Shown in pieces: positions 1-6,762 of a DNA stretch of 27,651 bases. Origin of the DNA: CALJIC01 sp039805565 (GTDB lineage Bacteria > Chloroflexota > Chloroflexia > Chloroflexales > Roseiflexaceae); assembly GCA_039805565.1 (NCBI GenBank), contig JBDLTZ010000110.1, positions 1 to 27,651 on the forward strand. Reading direction: 5' to 3'. Numbering within the stretch: position 1 is the stretch's first letter; every line of letters starts with the position of its first letter. The notes under the pieces are model-generated. The model worked only from the letters and a program-made list of their open reading frames with translations. It was not told the origin of the DNA and did not search any database. Made by a program: the position numbers and the translations under genes.

Positions 1-872
1 GCGTTCAGAAACACCAGCGGCCGCCCGGCCAGCCGCCCGCCCACGATCCGCCGCATGTCAGCCAGGCGCACCCGCTCCTCGCCGCCAAACGCCAGCGCCG
101 ACTCGCTCGGGAGCGCGCCCAGCCGGGCCGCGCCGCTCTCGTGCTGCCCGTGGCAGTAGACATACAGCAGCGCGGTGTCCATCACCGCGCCCTCGCGCAG
201 CGCCCGCCGCACCTCGGCCGTCCCGCGCGCCGCCTGCACCCGCTCCGGCCCGGCCACGCCCCGCACGAAGCGCTCCTGCTCCTCGGTGTAGCGCCGTAGC
301 TCCGCGGCGTCGTGGAACAGCAGCCGCACCGCCGGCGACAACTCATCGATCGTCGGGTCGGGGTAATCCCCCGGCGGCAGCACATCGAGCACGTAGCGGT
401 AGCCCCAGAAGCCGCCCCAGTCGAGCGTCTCGGCGCTGATCTCACCCGGCGCGTCGTATAGCAGCGCCCACGGCACTATGAACTGCTGGCTCTCGATCAC
501 CACCTGCACGCTGCTGCCGTGCGGCAGCTCCCGCAGCCCTGCGGCCAGCCGCCGCAGCCCCTCGGGCGCCCGCGGCGCGTTGAAGAGCAGGTGCCACACC
601 TGCTGCCCCGCGTCGGCCAGCCGCACCACAGCCGCCCGCGCCACCGCCTCGTCCACCGTCAACCGATAGGGGTCTGCGAAGGGGTGATACGTCGCACCGT
701 CGTCCTCCACGCCCAGCAGCGCCAGCCGCTCGAGCTCCTGCCGCAGCCGCAGCGTTGCGTTCTGCACCGCCGCCGCGCTCACCGGCACGCTGTAGATCTG
801 GTGCAGGTGGCCGCCTGGCAGCTCGGCATCCACCACCGCCGTGAAGCTCTCCGCGTCGCGCCCGCTCTGCAT
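1..872 (-). CDS. CHAT-domain (caspase-like) protein, 3' end beyond the window
   Basis: My reverse-strand translation is open from an ATG at 872 to the left edge (290 codons, no stop). The C-terminal part has the CHAT pattern: hydrophobic strand plus YVYCHGQ, with the putative catalytic His at about residue 241, then RLADMRRI and the strand PLVFLN at the edge. In this family a catalytic Cys normally follows that strand (LxAC), so it would lie just outside the window. The N-terminal ~230 residues resemble the leader region of CHAT proteins (VWALLYD-like strand VPWALLYD at about residue 150). CHAT domains are caspase-like cysteine peptidases or derived folds used in signalling and conflict systems; the substrate here is unknown. 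The start lies two codons after the stop of the upstream gene in the same frame, with AGGTG 9 nt before the ATG, so the pair is either translationally coupled or a split single protein. Confidence 0.82.
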   Translation of the reverse strand, partial: MQSGRDAESFTAVVDAELPGGHLHQIYSVPVSAAAVQNATLRLRQELERLALLGVEDDGATYHPFADPYRLTVDEAVARAAVVRLADAGQQVWHLLFNAPRAPEGLRRLAAGLRELPHGSSVQVVIESQQFIVPWALLYDAPGEISAETLDWGGFWGYRYVLDVLPPGDYPDPTIDELSPAVRLLFHDAAELRRYTEEQERFVRGVAGPERVQAARGTAEVRRALREGAVMDTALLYVYCHGQHESGAARLGALPSESALAFGGEERVRLADMRRIVGGRLAGRPLVFLN

Positions 873-878
873 CGTGAT

Positions 879-2444
879 CTACACCTGGCGCCGGCGCACT
901 GCGGGCGAGTCCAGCGGCAGGCGCACGGCCCGCGGCGCAGGCCTGTCGCTCGCCCTGCTCGTCGCAGCCGGCTGGGCCGCGTCCGTCGCCTCCACCGCCA
1001 GCCAGATGTGCTGCACTACCGCCCCGGAGTCGGCCCGCGTCACGCTCAGGTAAAGCTTGTCCCGGCCAGCCTTCAGCGGCGTCACGCGGAACACCGCGGC
1101 CTGCTCGGTGGTGCCCGGCGGCGTCACCACCATGGTCGGCTGGGGCGCCTCCACCAGCCAGCACTCCGGATCGGCATCCAGCCGCACCGTGAAGCGGATC
1201 GGGTCGCGCTCGGGCGTGAGGTCGAGCGCAAATGGGCGGCTCGTGCGCGCCGGCGCCGCCCTGACTTCCTCGCCCACCCACACGAACAGCGTCGCGGCCT
1301 GCCCAACAGGCAGCGCTCCATCTGGCGCCACACGCCTGAACTCCGTGTTGAGGTGCGCCACGTGTGCCGCGGGGGCAGTCGGTGCCGAAGGGGTCGGGGC
1401 CTGTGGCGCGGGCGGTGCCGAAGGGGTCGGAGCCTGTGGCGCGGGCGGTGCCGAAGGGACCGGGGCCTGTGGCGCAGTCGCCGACGCGTCTTCCCCCTGC
1501 CAGCGCAGGATTGGCCCCTGTCTGATATCGCCTACCTGTGCAGCCTGCTCAGATCTGCCCGAAGCCCCAGGCCGTGGCGGCGGTGAACCAGCCCGTGCCC
1601 CCTCGTCCTCGTCCAGCCAGAGATCATCGCGGCGGCGGTATGCCAGGGGCGCGGCGAGAGCCAGGCCCACCCCGGCACTCGCCGCCGAGAGCGAGCCGAG
1701 AGGGCCGCTTGGAACGAGCACGCGCTCCGCAGGAAGGCTGAGCGTCTCCGCCCACACCGTCTGTGCGGCCGAGCGGCCGTCCGGGAGCGTCCAGCGCAGC
1801 TCGATCCGCGCCTCGGGCTGGTAAAGCTGCTCCTGCCCCGCCTCCACCCACCAGGTCCACTCAAGCGTGCCCGCGCTGATCGGGAGGCACCCGCCCGGAG
1901 TCTGCAGGCTCGCCGCAAGCCCCCGAGCGCCCGCGAGTGTCGCCGCTGCGCACACGTCCACGCCCTGCGGCACTCCGTGTGGGTCTGCCGTCAGCCAGAC
2001 GCTGATAGTGCTTGCACCACCTGTCTCAAGGCGCGCAGGCCACTCGGCGCGCACGTGCGCCCCACCCACATCCCCCATGACGGGCGGCGGCTCGGCAGGA
2101 CGCGCCAGGGTCAGCCACAGGCCAAGCGCGACTCCTCCGGCGGCGAGCAGGGCAGCGGGCAGCAACACGCCGCGGGGAAGGCGGCGCAGCGCCACCGCCG
2201 TTAGCACCAGCGAGGCAGCCGCCAGCAGAGCGGCGAGCAGCCAGTAGCCGGGAGCGCCGCTGGGGACCGCGACAAACTGCGCTACAGCCTGCGAGCTCGC
2301 GTCGGAGAGCGCCCCCTCCAGGGTGCTCTGCGGCAGCACAGTCAGCGAGCCATAGCGCGGCGCCGCCCGTGCGGCCAGCGCCGCCGTGCCGCCCGCCGCG
2401 AACAGGATCAGGGCGACGCCTGTGAGAAACAACGCTCGCGCCAT
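879..2444 (-). CDS. Membrane-anchored protein with Pro-rich linker and C-terminal beta-sandwich domain, CHAT partner
   Basis: 521 residues. The ATG at 2444 is chosen because GGAG lies 6 nt upstream; an upstream GTG (2462) and an ATG (2450) are in frame but badly spaced. The N-terminus (MARALFLTGVALILFAAGG) is a signal or membrane segment. More hydrophobic segments follow at about residues 70-115 (LLAALLAAASLVLTAVAL and a second one) and near 250 (SAASAGVGLALAAPLAY). A Pro/Ala linker at about 320-360 is built from 11-residue repeats. After it comes a domain starting with HLNTEFR, rich in predicted beta strands, which I associate with CHAT-linked proteins of Chloroflexota and cyanobacteria. It ends in RRRQV, stop TAG. 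The following CHAT gene is in the same frame two codons later. Likely role: membrane scaffold or sensor delivering the CHAT domain; this is inference from linkage. Confidence 0.8.
   Translation of the reverse strand: MARALFLTGVALILFAAGGTAALAARAAPRYGSLTVLPQSTLEGALSDASSQAVAQFVAVPSGAPGYWLLAALLAAASLVLTAVALRRLPRGVLLPAALLAAGGVALGLWLTLARPAEPPPVMGDVGGAHVRAEWPARLETGGASTISVWLTADPHGVPQGVDVCAAATLAGARGLAASLQTPGGCLPISAGTLEWTWWVEAGQEQLYQPEARIELRWTLPDGRSAAQTVWAETLSLPAERVLVPSGPLGSLSAASAGVGLALAAPLAYRRRDDLWLDEDEGARAGSPPPRPGASGRSEQAAQVGDIRQGPILRWQGEDASATAPQAPVPSAPPAPQAPTPSAPPAPQAPTPSAPTAPAAHVAHLNTEFRRVAPDGALPVGQAATLFVWVGEEVRAAPARTSRPFALDLTPERDPIRFTVRLDADPECWLVEAPQPTMVVTPPGTTEQAAVFRVTPLKAGRDKLYLSVTRADSGAVVQHIWLAVEATDAAQPAATSRASDRPAPRAVRLPLDSPAVRRRQV
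1381..1475. repeat. 33-bp coding tandem repeat, about 3 units
   Basis: Units begin at 1381, 1414 and 1447 and are nearly identical (GGTGCCGAAGGGGTCGGGGC at the start of each); the third is partial. They encode the 11-residue Pro/Ala repeats of the linker in the membrane beta-sandwich protein. The reading frame is kept because the unit is a multiple of three. Such repeats vary readily in copy number between strains. Confidence 0.9.
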
Positions 2445-2661
2445 GCACATCTCCGCCGGCACGCCGGGCGCGCCGGGCTAGCTGAGCGATTGAGAGCCGG
2501 GGAAACGCGCCGTTCTCGATGAAGCGATGTGAGACAGTATACACCTCTGCGTACACCCCTTCCATCGGGCATACAGCCGATCCTATCGGCCACGCGAGGG
2601 TCTTCCCTCCCTGAACACCTCTCTCACCTCGCAGGCAGCACCCGCGAGGTCAGAAAAAGCA

Positions 2662-2690
2662 TTGACAACATGCCCCAGGTAGGATACAAT
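2662..2690 (+). promoter_or_regulatory. Near-consensus sigma-70 promoter
   Basis: A perfect TTGACA -35 box (2662-2667) is separated by 17 bp from TACAAT (2685-2690, 5 of 6 matches). It sits 37 bp before the ATG of the 288-residue protein, so transcription would start near 2697. This is the strongest promoter seen in the window. The rest of the gap back to 2445 shows no gene. Confidence 0.85.
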
Positions 2691-2727
2691 AGAACAAATG
2701 TACGAGAACGAGCGAGAGGAAAGAGTC

Positions 2728-3594
2728 ATGTCAATCGGCCGCAACCGTGTCCGGATGGTCCAGGAGTCGATGACCGTGCAGTGGGCCAACGGCAAGAACG
2801 AGGGGCGGCTGACGCCGGGGCAGGGCCGCTTTGTGTCGCACGTCGGGTTCTACGCCGAGGTCGGCAAGGACCACGAGTTCGACACGGCGATGGAGGCCGC
2901 CGGGATCAGCCAGATGGAGATCCGCCACCCACGCCAGGGCGGGCCGGCCCAGGTCGTGCGCCACTGGAACCTCGGCGAGCAGATCCGGCTCTTCCCTATC
3001 ACCAGCGGTCCCGTGGCGCCCACCGTCGCGGCCAGCCTCTCGCAACGCAACATCAACGCCACTGTTGAGGCGGGCATCGGCATCCGCTGGGGTCGCGCCG
3101 AGGGCGAGCGCTCGAAACTCGCGATGCGCGGCTACCTCCAGGTGGGCGGTACCGTCTACCCGCGCCCGGTGCAGATCAGCGTCCGCAGCCGTATGACGGA
3201 CGAGCTACTCACCGCGCTGATTGACCACGTGCGCGTCTGCGAGCTCGCCGACAGCCTCGTGGACCGCGCCAAGCACCCGGACGTCGTCCAGCTCTACGAG
3301 CTCGCGCTACCGCTCGGCGCCGGCAAAGAGGAGCAGTGGGGCAAGGGCGAGACCACCACGGTCTTCCCGCTCGCGAGCCTCCACCCCCAGGGCGTCGATC
3401 TGCCCTACCTGCGCGGCCTCTGGCGCCCCGAGCACATCGTCGAGACGGCCCTGCGGGACTGGCCGGACGTGCAGGCCTGGGCGCAGGAGTTCAGCTTCGC
3501 GTCGCCCACCCAAGCAGCCGAGGAGGCCTCCTACGTGGAGGAGTCCGTCGCGGCAGGCACCAATGGCCGCGCCGCTTACAGCGACGCGCTGTAG
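2728..3594 (+). CDS. Unrecognised 288-residue soluble protein
   Basis: The ATG at 2728 follows AGAGGAAAG at good spacing; an in-frame ATG at 2700 lies almost at the predicted transcription start and is rejected. I do not recognise the family. The protein has no signal peptide or membrane segment and mixes charged and beta-prone segments, for example HVGFYAEVGKDHEFDTAMEA (about residues 35-54), QVVRHWNLGEQIRLFPI and a Gly-rich strand region to about residue 160. A more helical half follows (ELLTALIDHVRVCELADSLV). The C-terminal ~30 residues are acidic and Ala/Ser-rich, probably disordered. It is a single gene with a very strong promoter and ribosome site, suggesting high expression. The overall look is of a DNA- or phage-type binding protein, but no motif proves this. 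A hairpin repeat follows at 3614. Confidence 0.85.
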   Translation: MSIGRNRVRMVQESMTVQWANGKNEGRLTPGQGRFVSHVGFYAEVGKDHEFDTAMEAAGISQMEIRHPRQGGPAQVVRHWNLGEQIRLFPITSGPVAPTVAASLSQRNINATVEAGIGIRWGRAEGERSKLAMRGYLQVGGTVYPRPVQISVRSRMTDELLTALIDHVRVCELADSLVDRAKHPDVVQLYELALPLGAGKEEQWGKGETTTVFPLASLHPQGVDLPYLRGLWRPEHIVETALRDWPDVQAWAQEFSFASPTQAAEEASYVEESVAAGTNGRAAYSDAL

Positions 3595-3613
3595 CGGCCA
3601 GCACATCACACGC

Positions 3614-3659
3614 CACACCCCACCCCCTCTCCCTGCCGTGGGAGAGGGGGTGGGGTGTG
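3614..3659. repeat. 20-bp perfect hairpin repeat (CCCTCTCCC type)
   Basis: CACACCCCACCCCCTCTCCC (3614-3633) pairs perfectly with 3640-3659 around the 6-nt loop TGCCGT. It starts 20 bp after the stop of the preceding gene, so it could end transcription, although no T-run follows. A related but shorter palindrome with the same CCCCTCTCC / GGAGAGGGG arms occurs at 27435-27469, pointing to a dispersed REP-like family rather than a simple terminator. Confidence 0.85.
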
Positions 3660-3754
3660 TGCTTCCCGACACTTCCTAACACCCTCACGCAGCCCACAAA
3701 CACAGTTCCTGTCCGTGCACGAGTCCCGTGTGGCAGAGGGACGGGGAAGAGCAC

Positions 3755-3783
3755 CTTTCACCAGGGTAGCCAGGGTGTATAAT
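3755..3783 (+). promoter_or_regulatory. Probable promoter of the His-rich protein gene
   Basis: A perfect TATAAT (3778-3783) lies 50 bp before the ATG at 3833. The best -35 with a 17-bp spacer is CTTTCA (3755-3760), only 3 of 6 matches, so the site is -10 driven or needs an activator. Confidence 0.6.
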
Positions 3784-3832
3784 ACCCCTCACAGGTCGAC
3801 TATCTCTCCGAAGCCCCACGCGAGGTGCCGCT

Positions 3833-4264
3833 ATGTCTAGCTGGCTCACCAACCTCACCGCCGCCATCAACCGCGAGTACGACCGGCGCATCCGCCGTTC
3901 CAGCCTGATCACTGAGTACGGCGCCGCCCACCACTCCCACGCGGACGAGCACCACGGCCACGCCGACGACGGAGACGACGTCGCGATCGCCAACGTCCCG
4001 CGCGGTGCCTCCGTGCCCACCCACCTTGCTGCCGACGAGGGCGACGCCGAGATCATCAACGCCCCTCGGGGTTCGGCGCTACCCCAAACCACGAGATCAG
4101 CGCAGGCGCCCAGCCGCACGCAGCACGCGCCCGTCGAGGGAAACGCACCTCCAGCGCCCACCGACCAAACCGCACCTACAGCGCCCGCCCCGGTCCCGAG
4201 CCAGCCCGAGGATGATGGCGGGGCCGAGATCGTCAACGCACGCCCCGGCACGCCAATGTCGTAG
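3833..4264 (+). CDS. Small His-rich, largely disordered protein with three repeated short motifs
   Basis: 143 residues; ATG preceded by GAGGTG at 5 nt. Residues 1-30 form a charged, probably helical segment (WLTNLTAAINREYDRRIRR). Residues 33-43 contain six histidines (HHSHADEHHGH) amid Asp/Glu, a possible metal-binding patch. Then a short motif occurs three times: DVAIANVPRGASV (49-61), DAEIINAPRGSAL (71-83) and GAEIVNARPGTPM (130-142), joined by Pro/Ala/Gln linkers. I do not recognise the family and no enzyme motif is visible. The repeats look like linear docking motifs for one multivalent partner, with the last at the very C-terminus. It has its own promoter and converges with pyrE 71 bp downstream. 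A metal-buffer or scaffold role is speculation. Confidence 0.78.
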   Translation: MSSWLTNLTAAINREYDRRIRRSSLITEYGAAHHSHADEHHGHADDGDDVAIANVPRGASVPTHLAADEGDAEIINAPRGSALPQTTRSAQAPSRTQHAPVEGNAPPAPTDQTAPTAPAPVPSQPEDDGGAEIVNARPGTPMS

Positions 4265-4335
4265 GAGCGCGGCGTGGCACCGGCAAAGCAACCACCTCAG
4301 AGGAACGAGCACATTGGCCAGCCCGCTAGGTGACC

Positions 4336-4953
4336 CTATCCGCCCCAACCCTTCGGATCGGCGGCCCAGCTCTCCACCAGAGCCCGCTGTCCCTGTGCGA
4401 GCCGCCCCCCGGACACCGCCTCATCGAGTAGCGCCGGCAGCTGCGTCAGCGTCAGGAGCGGCACCCCCACCTCGGCGAACGCCGCCTGCGTCTCGGCCCA
4501 GCCCCAGGTGAAGATCCCCACACATCGCAGCAGGTCGGCGCCCTCCGCCCGCAGCGCCCCCGCCGCCGCGATCGCGCTCTCACCGGTGCTGATCGTATCT
4601 TCCAGCAGCACCACCCGGCGCCCCGAGATTGCCGCCCCCTCCACCTGCCGGCCGCGCCCGTGGCCCTTCGCCGAGCCGCGCACGTACGCCATCGGCAGGG
4701 ACAGCGCCTCCGCCACCCAGGCCGCCCACGGAATGCCCGCCGTCGCCGTGCCCGCCACCACCTCCGCGTCACGGCAGGCCTCGACGAACCCCGCCACCAC
4801 CACCCGCCGCGCCGCCACATCACCGATCAGCAGCCGGTTGTCACAGTAGATCGGCGAACGTAGCCCCGAGGCAAACGTGAACGGCTCATCCGGCCTCAGG
4901 TGTACCGCACCCGCCCCCAGCAGAGCGCGCGCAACATCGTGTGTCATAGTCAT
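4336..4953 (-). CDS. pyrE: Orotate phosphoribosyltransferase
   Basis: 205 residues, the usual size. The enzyme transfers phosphoribose from PRPP to orotate to give OMP, the fifth step of pyrimidine synthesis, in the cytoplasm. Visible motifs: FTFASGLRSPIYCDNR (25-40, substrate and subunit contacts), GTATAGIPWAAWVAEAL (68-84), the catalytic loop region with KGHGRG (96-101) and the PRPP-binding loop VVLLEDTISTGES (114-126). The ATG at 4953 is preferred: GGAG lies 8 nt upstream. An in-frame GTG at 4977 and an ATG at 4947 are alternatives. No other pyr gene is adjacent; the gene is divergent from the Hsp70-like gene and has its own promoter at 4987-5015. Converges with the His-rich protein gene. 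Confidence 0.95.
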   Translation of the reverse strand: MTMTHDVARALLGAGAVHLRPDEPFTFASGLRSPIYCDNRLLIGDVAARRVVVAGFVEACRDAEVVAGTATAGIPWAAWVAEALSLPMAYVRGSAKGHGRGRQVEGAAISGRRVVLLEDTISTGESAIAAAGALRAEGADLLRCVGIFTWGWAETQAAFAEVGVPLLTLTQLPALLDEAVSGGRLAQGQRALVESWAADPKGWGG

Positions 4954-4986
4954 CGCATGTTCTCCACCAGCCTTCACAGGGCCGCG

Positions 4987-5015
4987 ATCCTACCACGTAG
5001 GCACGCGTGCGGCAA
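4987..5015 (-). promoter_or_regulatory. Probable pyrE promoter
   Basis: Read on the minus strand, TTGCCG (5015-5010) and TAGGAT (4992-4987), each 4 of 6 matches, are separated by 17 bp. Transcription would begin near 4980, giving a leader of about 27 nt, too short for a classic pyr attenuator. Confidence 0.5.
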
Positions 5016-5052
5016 ACCGCATACCCCGCCCTCGTCTCCACCCTCCGGCCGA

Positions 5053-5081
5053 TTGCACCCCCCGTCGCGGAGACGTATAAT
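5053..5081 (+). promoter_or_regulatory. Promoter of the Hsp70-like gene
   Basis: TTGCAC (5053-5058) and a perfect TATAAT (5076-5081) with a 17-bp spacer. It lies 83 bp before the ATG at 5165, back to back with the pyrE promoter. No CIRCE-type inverted repeat is visible between promoter and gene. Confidence 0.75.
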
Positions 5082-5164
5082 ACGGGCAACAGAGAAAAGG
5101 TTCCGTGAAGGTCGGTGCTGCCAGGCATCGGCCGCTTTTGTGCTGCCACAGAGGGAGCAAACTG

Positions 5165-6514
5165 ATGCGTGTCGGGCTTGACTTCGGGACCACGAACTCC
5201 AGCGCCGCGATCTACGACGGCCGGCACGTCCGGCTGATCGGGCTGGACCCGGTGAACTCCTCGCCGTCCATCATGCGCTCGACGCTCTTCATGACCCGCG
5301 AGGGCGTGCCGTTCATCGGCCGCGAAGCGATCAACCGCTTCACCGAGGGCAACGTCGGGCGCGAGATCGAATACCAGTGGCGCTACATCGGCGAGACCGA
5401 GGTCACGCTCGCCGAGGTCGGCACCGTCATGCAGTCGCTCTACGCCGTGGTGGACGCCAACACCCCCGGCCGGCTGTTCCAATCGCTCAAGACACACCTG
5501 CGTGACAGCGGCTTTAGTGGGACCGATGTCTTCGGCGTGCGCTACAGCCTCGAGCAGCTGATCGCCGTGGTGCTGCGGATGATCCTTCAGCGCATCGAGA
5601 CCGAGCTCGGCCACCAGGTGACGGGCATGGTCATCGGGCGCCCCGTGCACTACTCGCTCGACCCCGAGGCCGACGCACTGGCCATTGAGCGCATGCGCGT
5701 CGCCTGTGAGCTCGCCGATCTACCGCCGTTTGAGTTCCTCCCCGAGCCCACTGCCGCCGCTTACGCCTACGCCGCCGGCGCCACCAGCGAGCAGCGTGTC
5801 CTGGTGTTCGACTTCGGCGGCGGTACGCTCGACGTCACCGTGATGCAGGTGGACGGCCGCGGGCGCTCCGAGGTGCTCGCCACCGACGGGGTGCCGATCG
5901 GCGGCGACCTGATGGACCGGCGCATCGTGATGGGCAAGGTGCTGCCGCACTTCGGCGCCGGCGCTACCCTTGGCCCGCGCAAGCTGCCCCTCCCCGCGGT
6001 CCTGCTCGACCACCTGAGCGAATGGCAGACAATCGTGGAGATGACCCAGCAGCGCTACCTGAACATCATCGACGAGGCCATCCGCACCGGTGATAAGCCC
6101 ACGGAGCTCAAGGCCCTTCGCACGCTCGTGCGCGAGAACTATGGCCTCCCGCTCTACGAGGAGGTCGAGCGCGCCAAAGTGCGCCTCAGCGACCAGCGCG
6201 CGGTCCAGTTCGGCATGCACGTGCCAGGGATCGAGTGGGAGGATACCCTCGAGCGCTGGGACTTCGAGCGCTTGGTCGGGCCTGACGTGCGCGCGGTCGG
6301 GGCATGTGTGGACCGCGCTGTCGCTGCGGCGAACCTCAGTCACGCGGACATCGACGTCGTGCTGCGGACCGGCGGCTCGTCACGCATCCCGGCCTACGTC
6401 CGCATGCTCAGCGACCGGTTCGGGGCCGAAAAGCTCCAGGAGATGGACGTGTTCACCGGCGTCGCCTCGGGGTTGGCCATCGCCGCCCATAGGACCGAGT
6501 CACCGGCGACCTAA
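5165..6514 (+). CDS. Hsp70/actin-fold ATPase, YegD-like
   Basis: 449 residues, matching the YegD size (about 450) and lacking the substrate-binding domain of DnaK. Actin-fold nucleotide motifs are intact: phosphate-1 GLDFGTTNSS (4-13), GRPVHY (about 159), EPTAAAYAYA, phosphate-2 DFGGGTLDVTV (about 216-226), GGDLMDRRI and the adenosine-side RTGGSSRIP (about 400). ATP binding is therefore very likely; chaperone activity is not implied. The start is the ATG at 5165 with AGGGAGC 7-9 nt upstream; an upstream in-frame start at 5105 would add residues without homology before the first motif. No co-chaperone (DnaJ, GrpE) is near. Transcription probably ends at the hairpin 6662-6692. Confidence 0.92.
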   Translation: MRVGLDFGTTNSSAAIYDGRHVRLIGLDPVNSSPSIMRSTLFMTREGVPFIGREAINRFTEGNVGREIEYQWRYIGETEVTLAEVGTVMQSLYAVVDANTPGRLFQSLKTHLRDSGFSGTDVFGVRYSLEQLIAVVLRMILQRIETELGHQVTGMVIGRPVHYSLDPEADALAIERMRVACELADLPPFEFLPEPTAAAYAYAAGATSEQRVLVFDFGGGTLDVTVMQVDGRGRSEVLATDGVPIGGDLMDRRIVMGKVLPHFGAGATLGPRKLPLPAVLLDHLSEWQTIVEMTQQRYLNIIDEAIRTGDKPTELKALRTLVRENYGLPLYEEVERAKVRLSDQRAVQFGMHVPGIEWEDTLERWDFERLVGPDVRAVGACVDRAVAAANLSHADIDVVLRTGGSSRIPAYVRMLSDRFGAEKLQEMDVFTGVASGLAIAAHRTESPAT

Positions 6515-6608
6515 AGCTCAGAAAGCCGTAATCTACGCTTCTTGGTCGTAGTCCGGCAACGCGCATATGCTTCCTGCAGCGGACACACATCGAGCAGGAG
6601 CGGCTGCT

Positions 6609-6686
6609 GTGGACTACGACGATCTTCCTACCGACGCCCCTGGCGGCGACAGCCCTGAGACGGGACCCTACTCAGACGACGAGTAG
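6609..6686 (+). CDS. Possible acidic microprotein (25 residues)
   Basis: A GTG at 6609 is preceded by CAGGAG at 8 nt and opens a 25-codon frame encoding a strongly acidic peptide (begins MDYDDLPTDAPGG, ends PYSDDE, stop at 6684). An in-frame ATG at 6567 would give 39 residues but has no ribosome site. The stop codon sits inside the hairpin 6662-6692. It could instead be chance in the Hsp70-like 3' region. Support is only the ribosome site, the compositional bias and the position. Confidence 0.3.
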   Translation: MDYDDLPTDAPGGDSPETGPYSDDE

Positions 6687-6692
6687 GGTCCC
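6662..6692 (+). terminator. 12-bp hairpin terminator after the Hsp70-like gene
   Basis: GGGACCCTACTC (6662-6673) pairs perfectly with 6681-6692 around a 7-nt loop and is followed by TCTC rather than a clean T-run. Placed about 150 bp after the Hsp70-like stop. Confidence 0.6.
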
Positions 6693-6708
6693 TCTCAGGG
6701 CGAAACAC

Positions 6709-6745
6709 GAGAAGGCACGAGGTACATATCGCCTCGTGCCTTCTC
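6709..6745 (-). terminator. 14-bp hairpin terminator after the aspartyl-protease-like gene
   Basis: GAGAAGGCACGAGG (6709-6722) pairs perfectly with 6732-6745 around a 9-nt loop. It begins 18 bp past the stop of the minus-strand gene ending at 6763, so it most likely terminates that transcript, and may also block readthrough from the left. Confidence 0.65.
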
Positions 6746-6762
6746 GCATCTGCCCCAGCGCT

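Noticed and set aside
442..1281. Long minus-strand and plus-strand frames over the left-edge genes (for example 519-1586 plus)
   Set aside because: They are Arg/His/Pro-rich shadow frames of the CHAT and membrane protein genes, with no ribosome site or family motif.
2536..2541. TATACT on the minus strand as promoter of the membrane beta-sandwich gene
   Set aside because: The -10 is 5 of 6, but no -35 at 16-18 bp and no TGn extension; too weak to list.
5082..5164. CIRCE-type heat-shock operator before the Hsp70-like gene
   Set aside because: No TTAGCACTC-N9-GAGTGCTAA-like inverted repeat is present.
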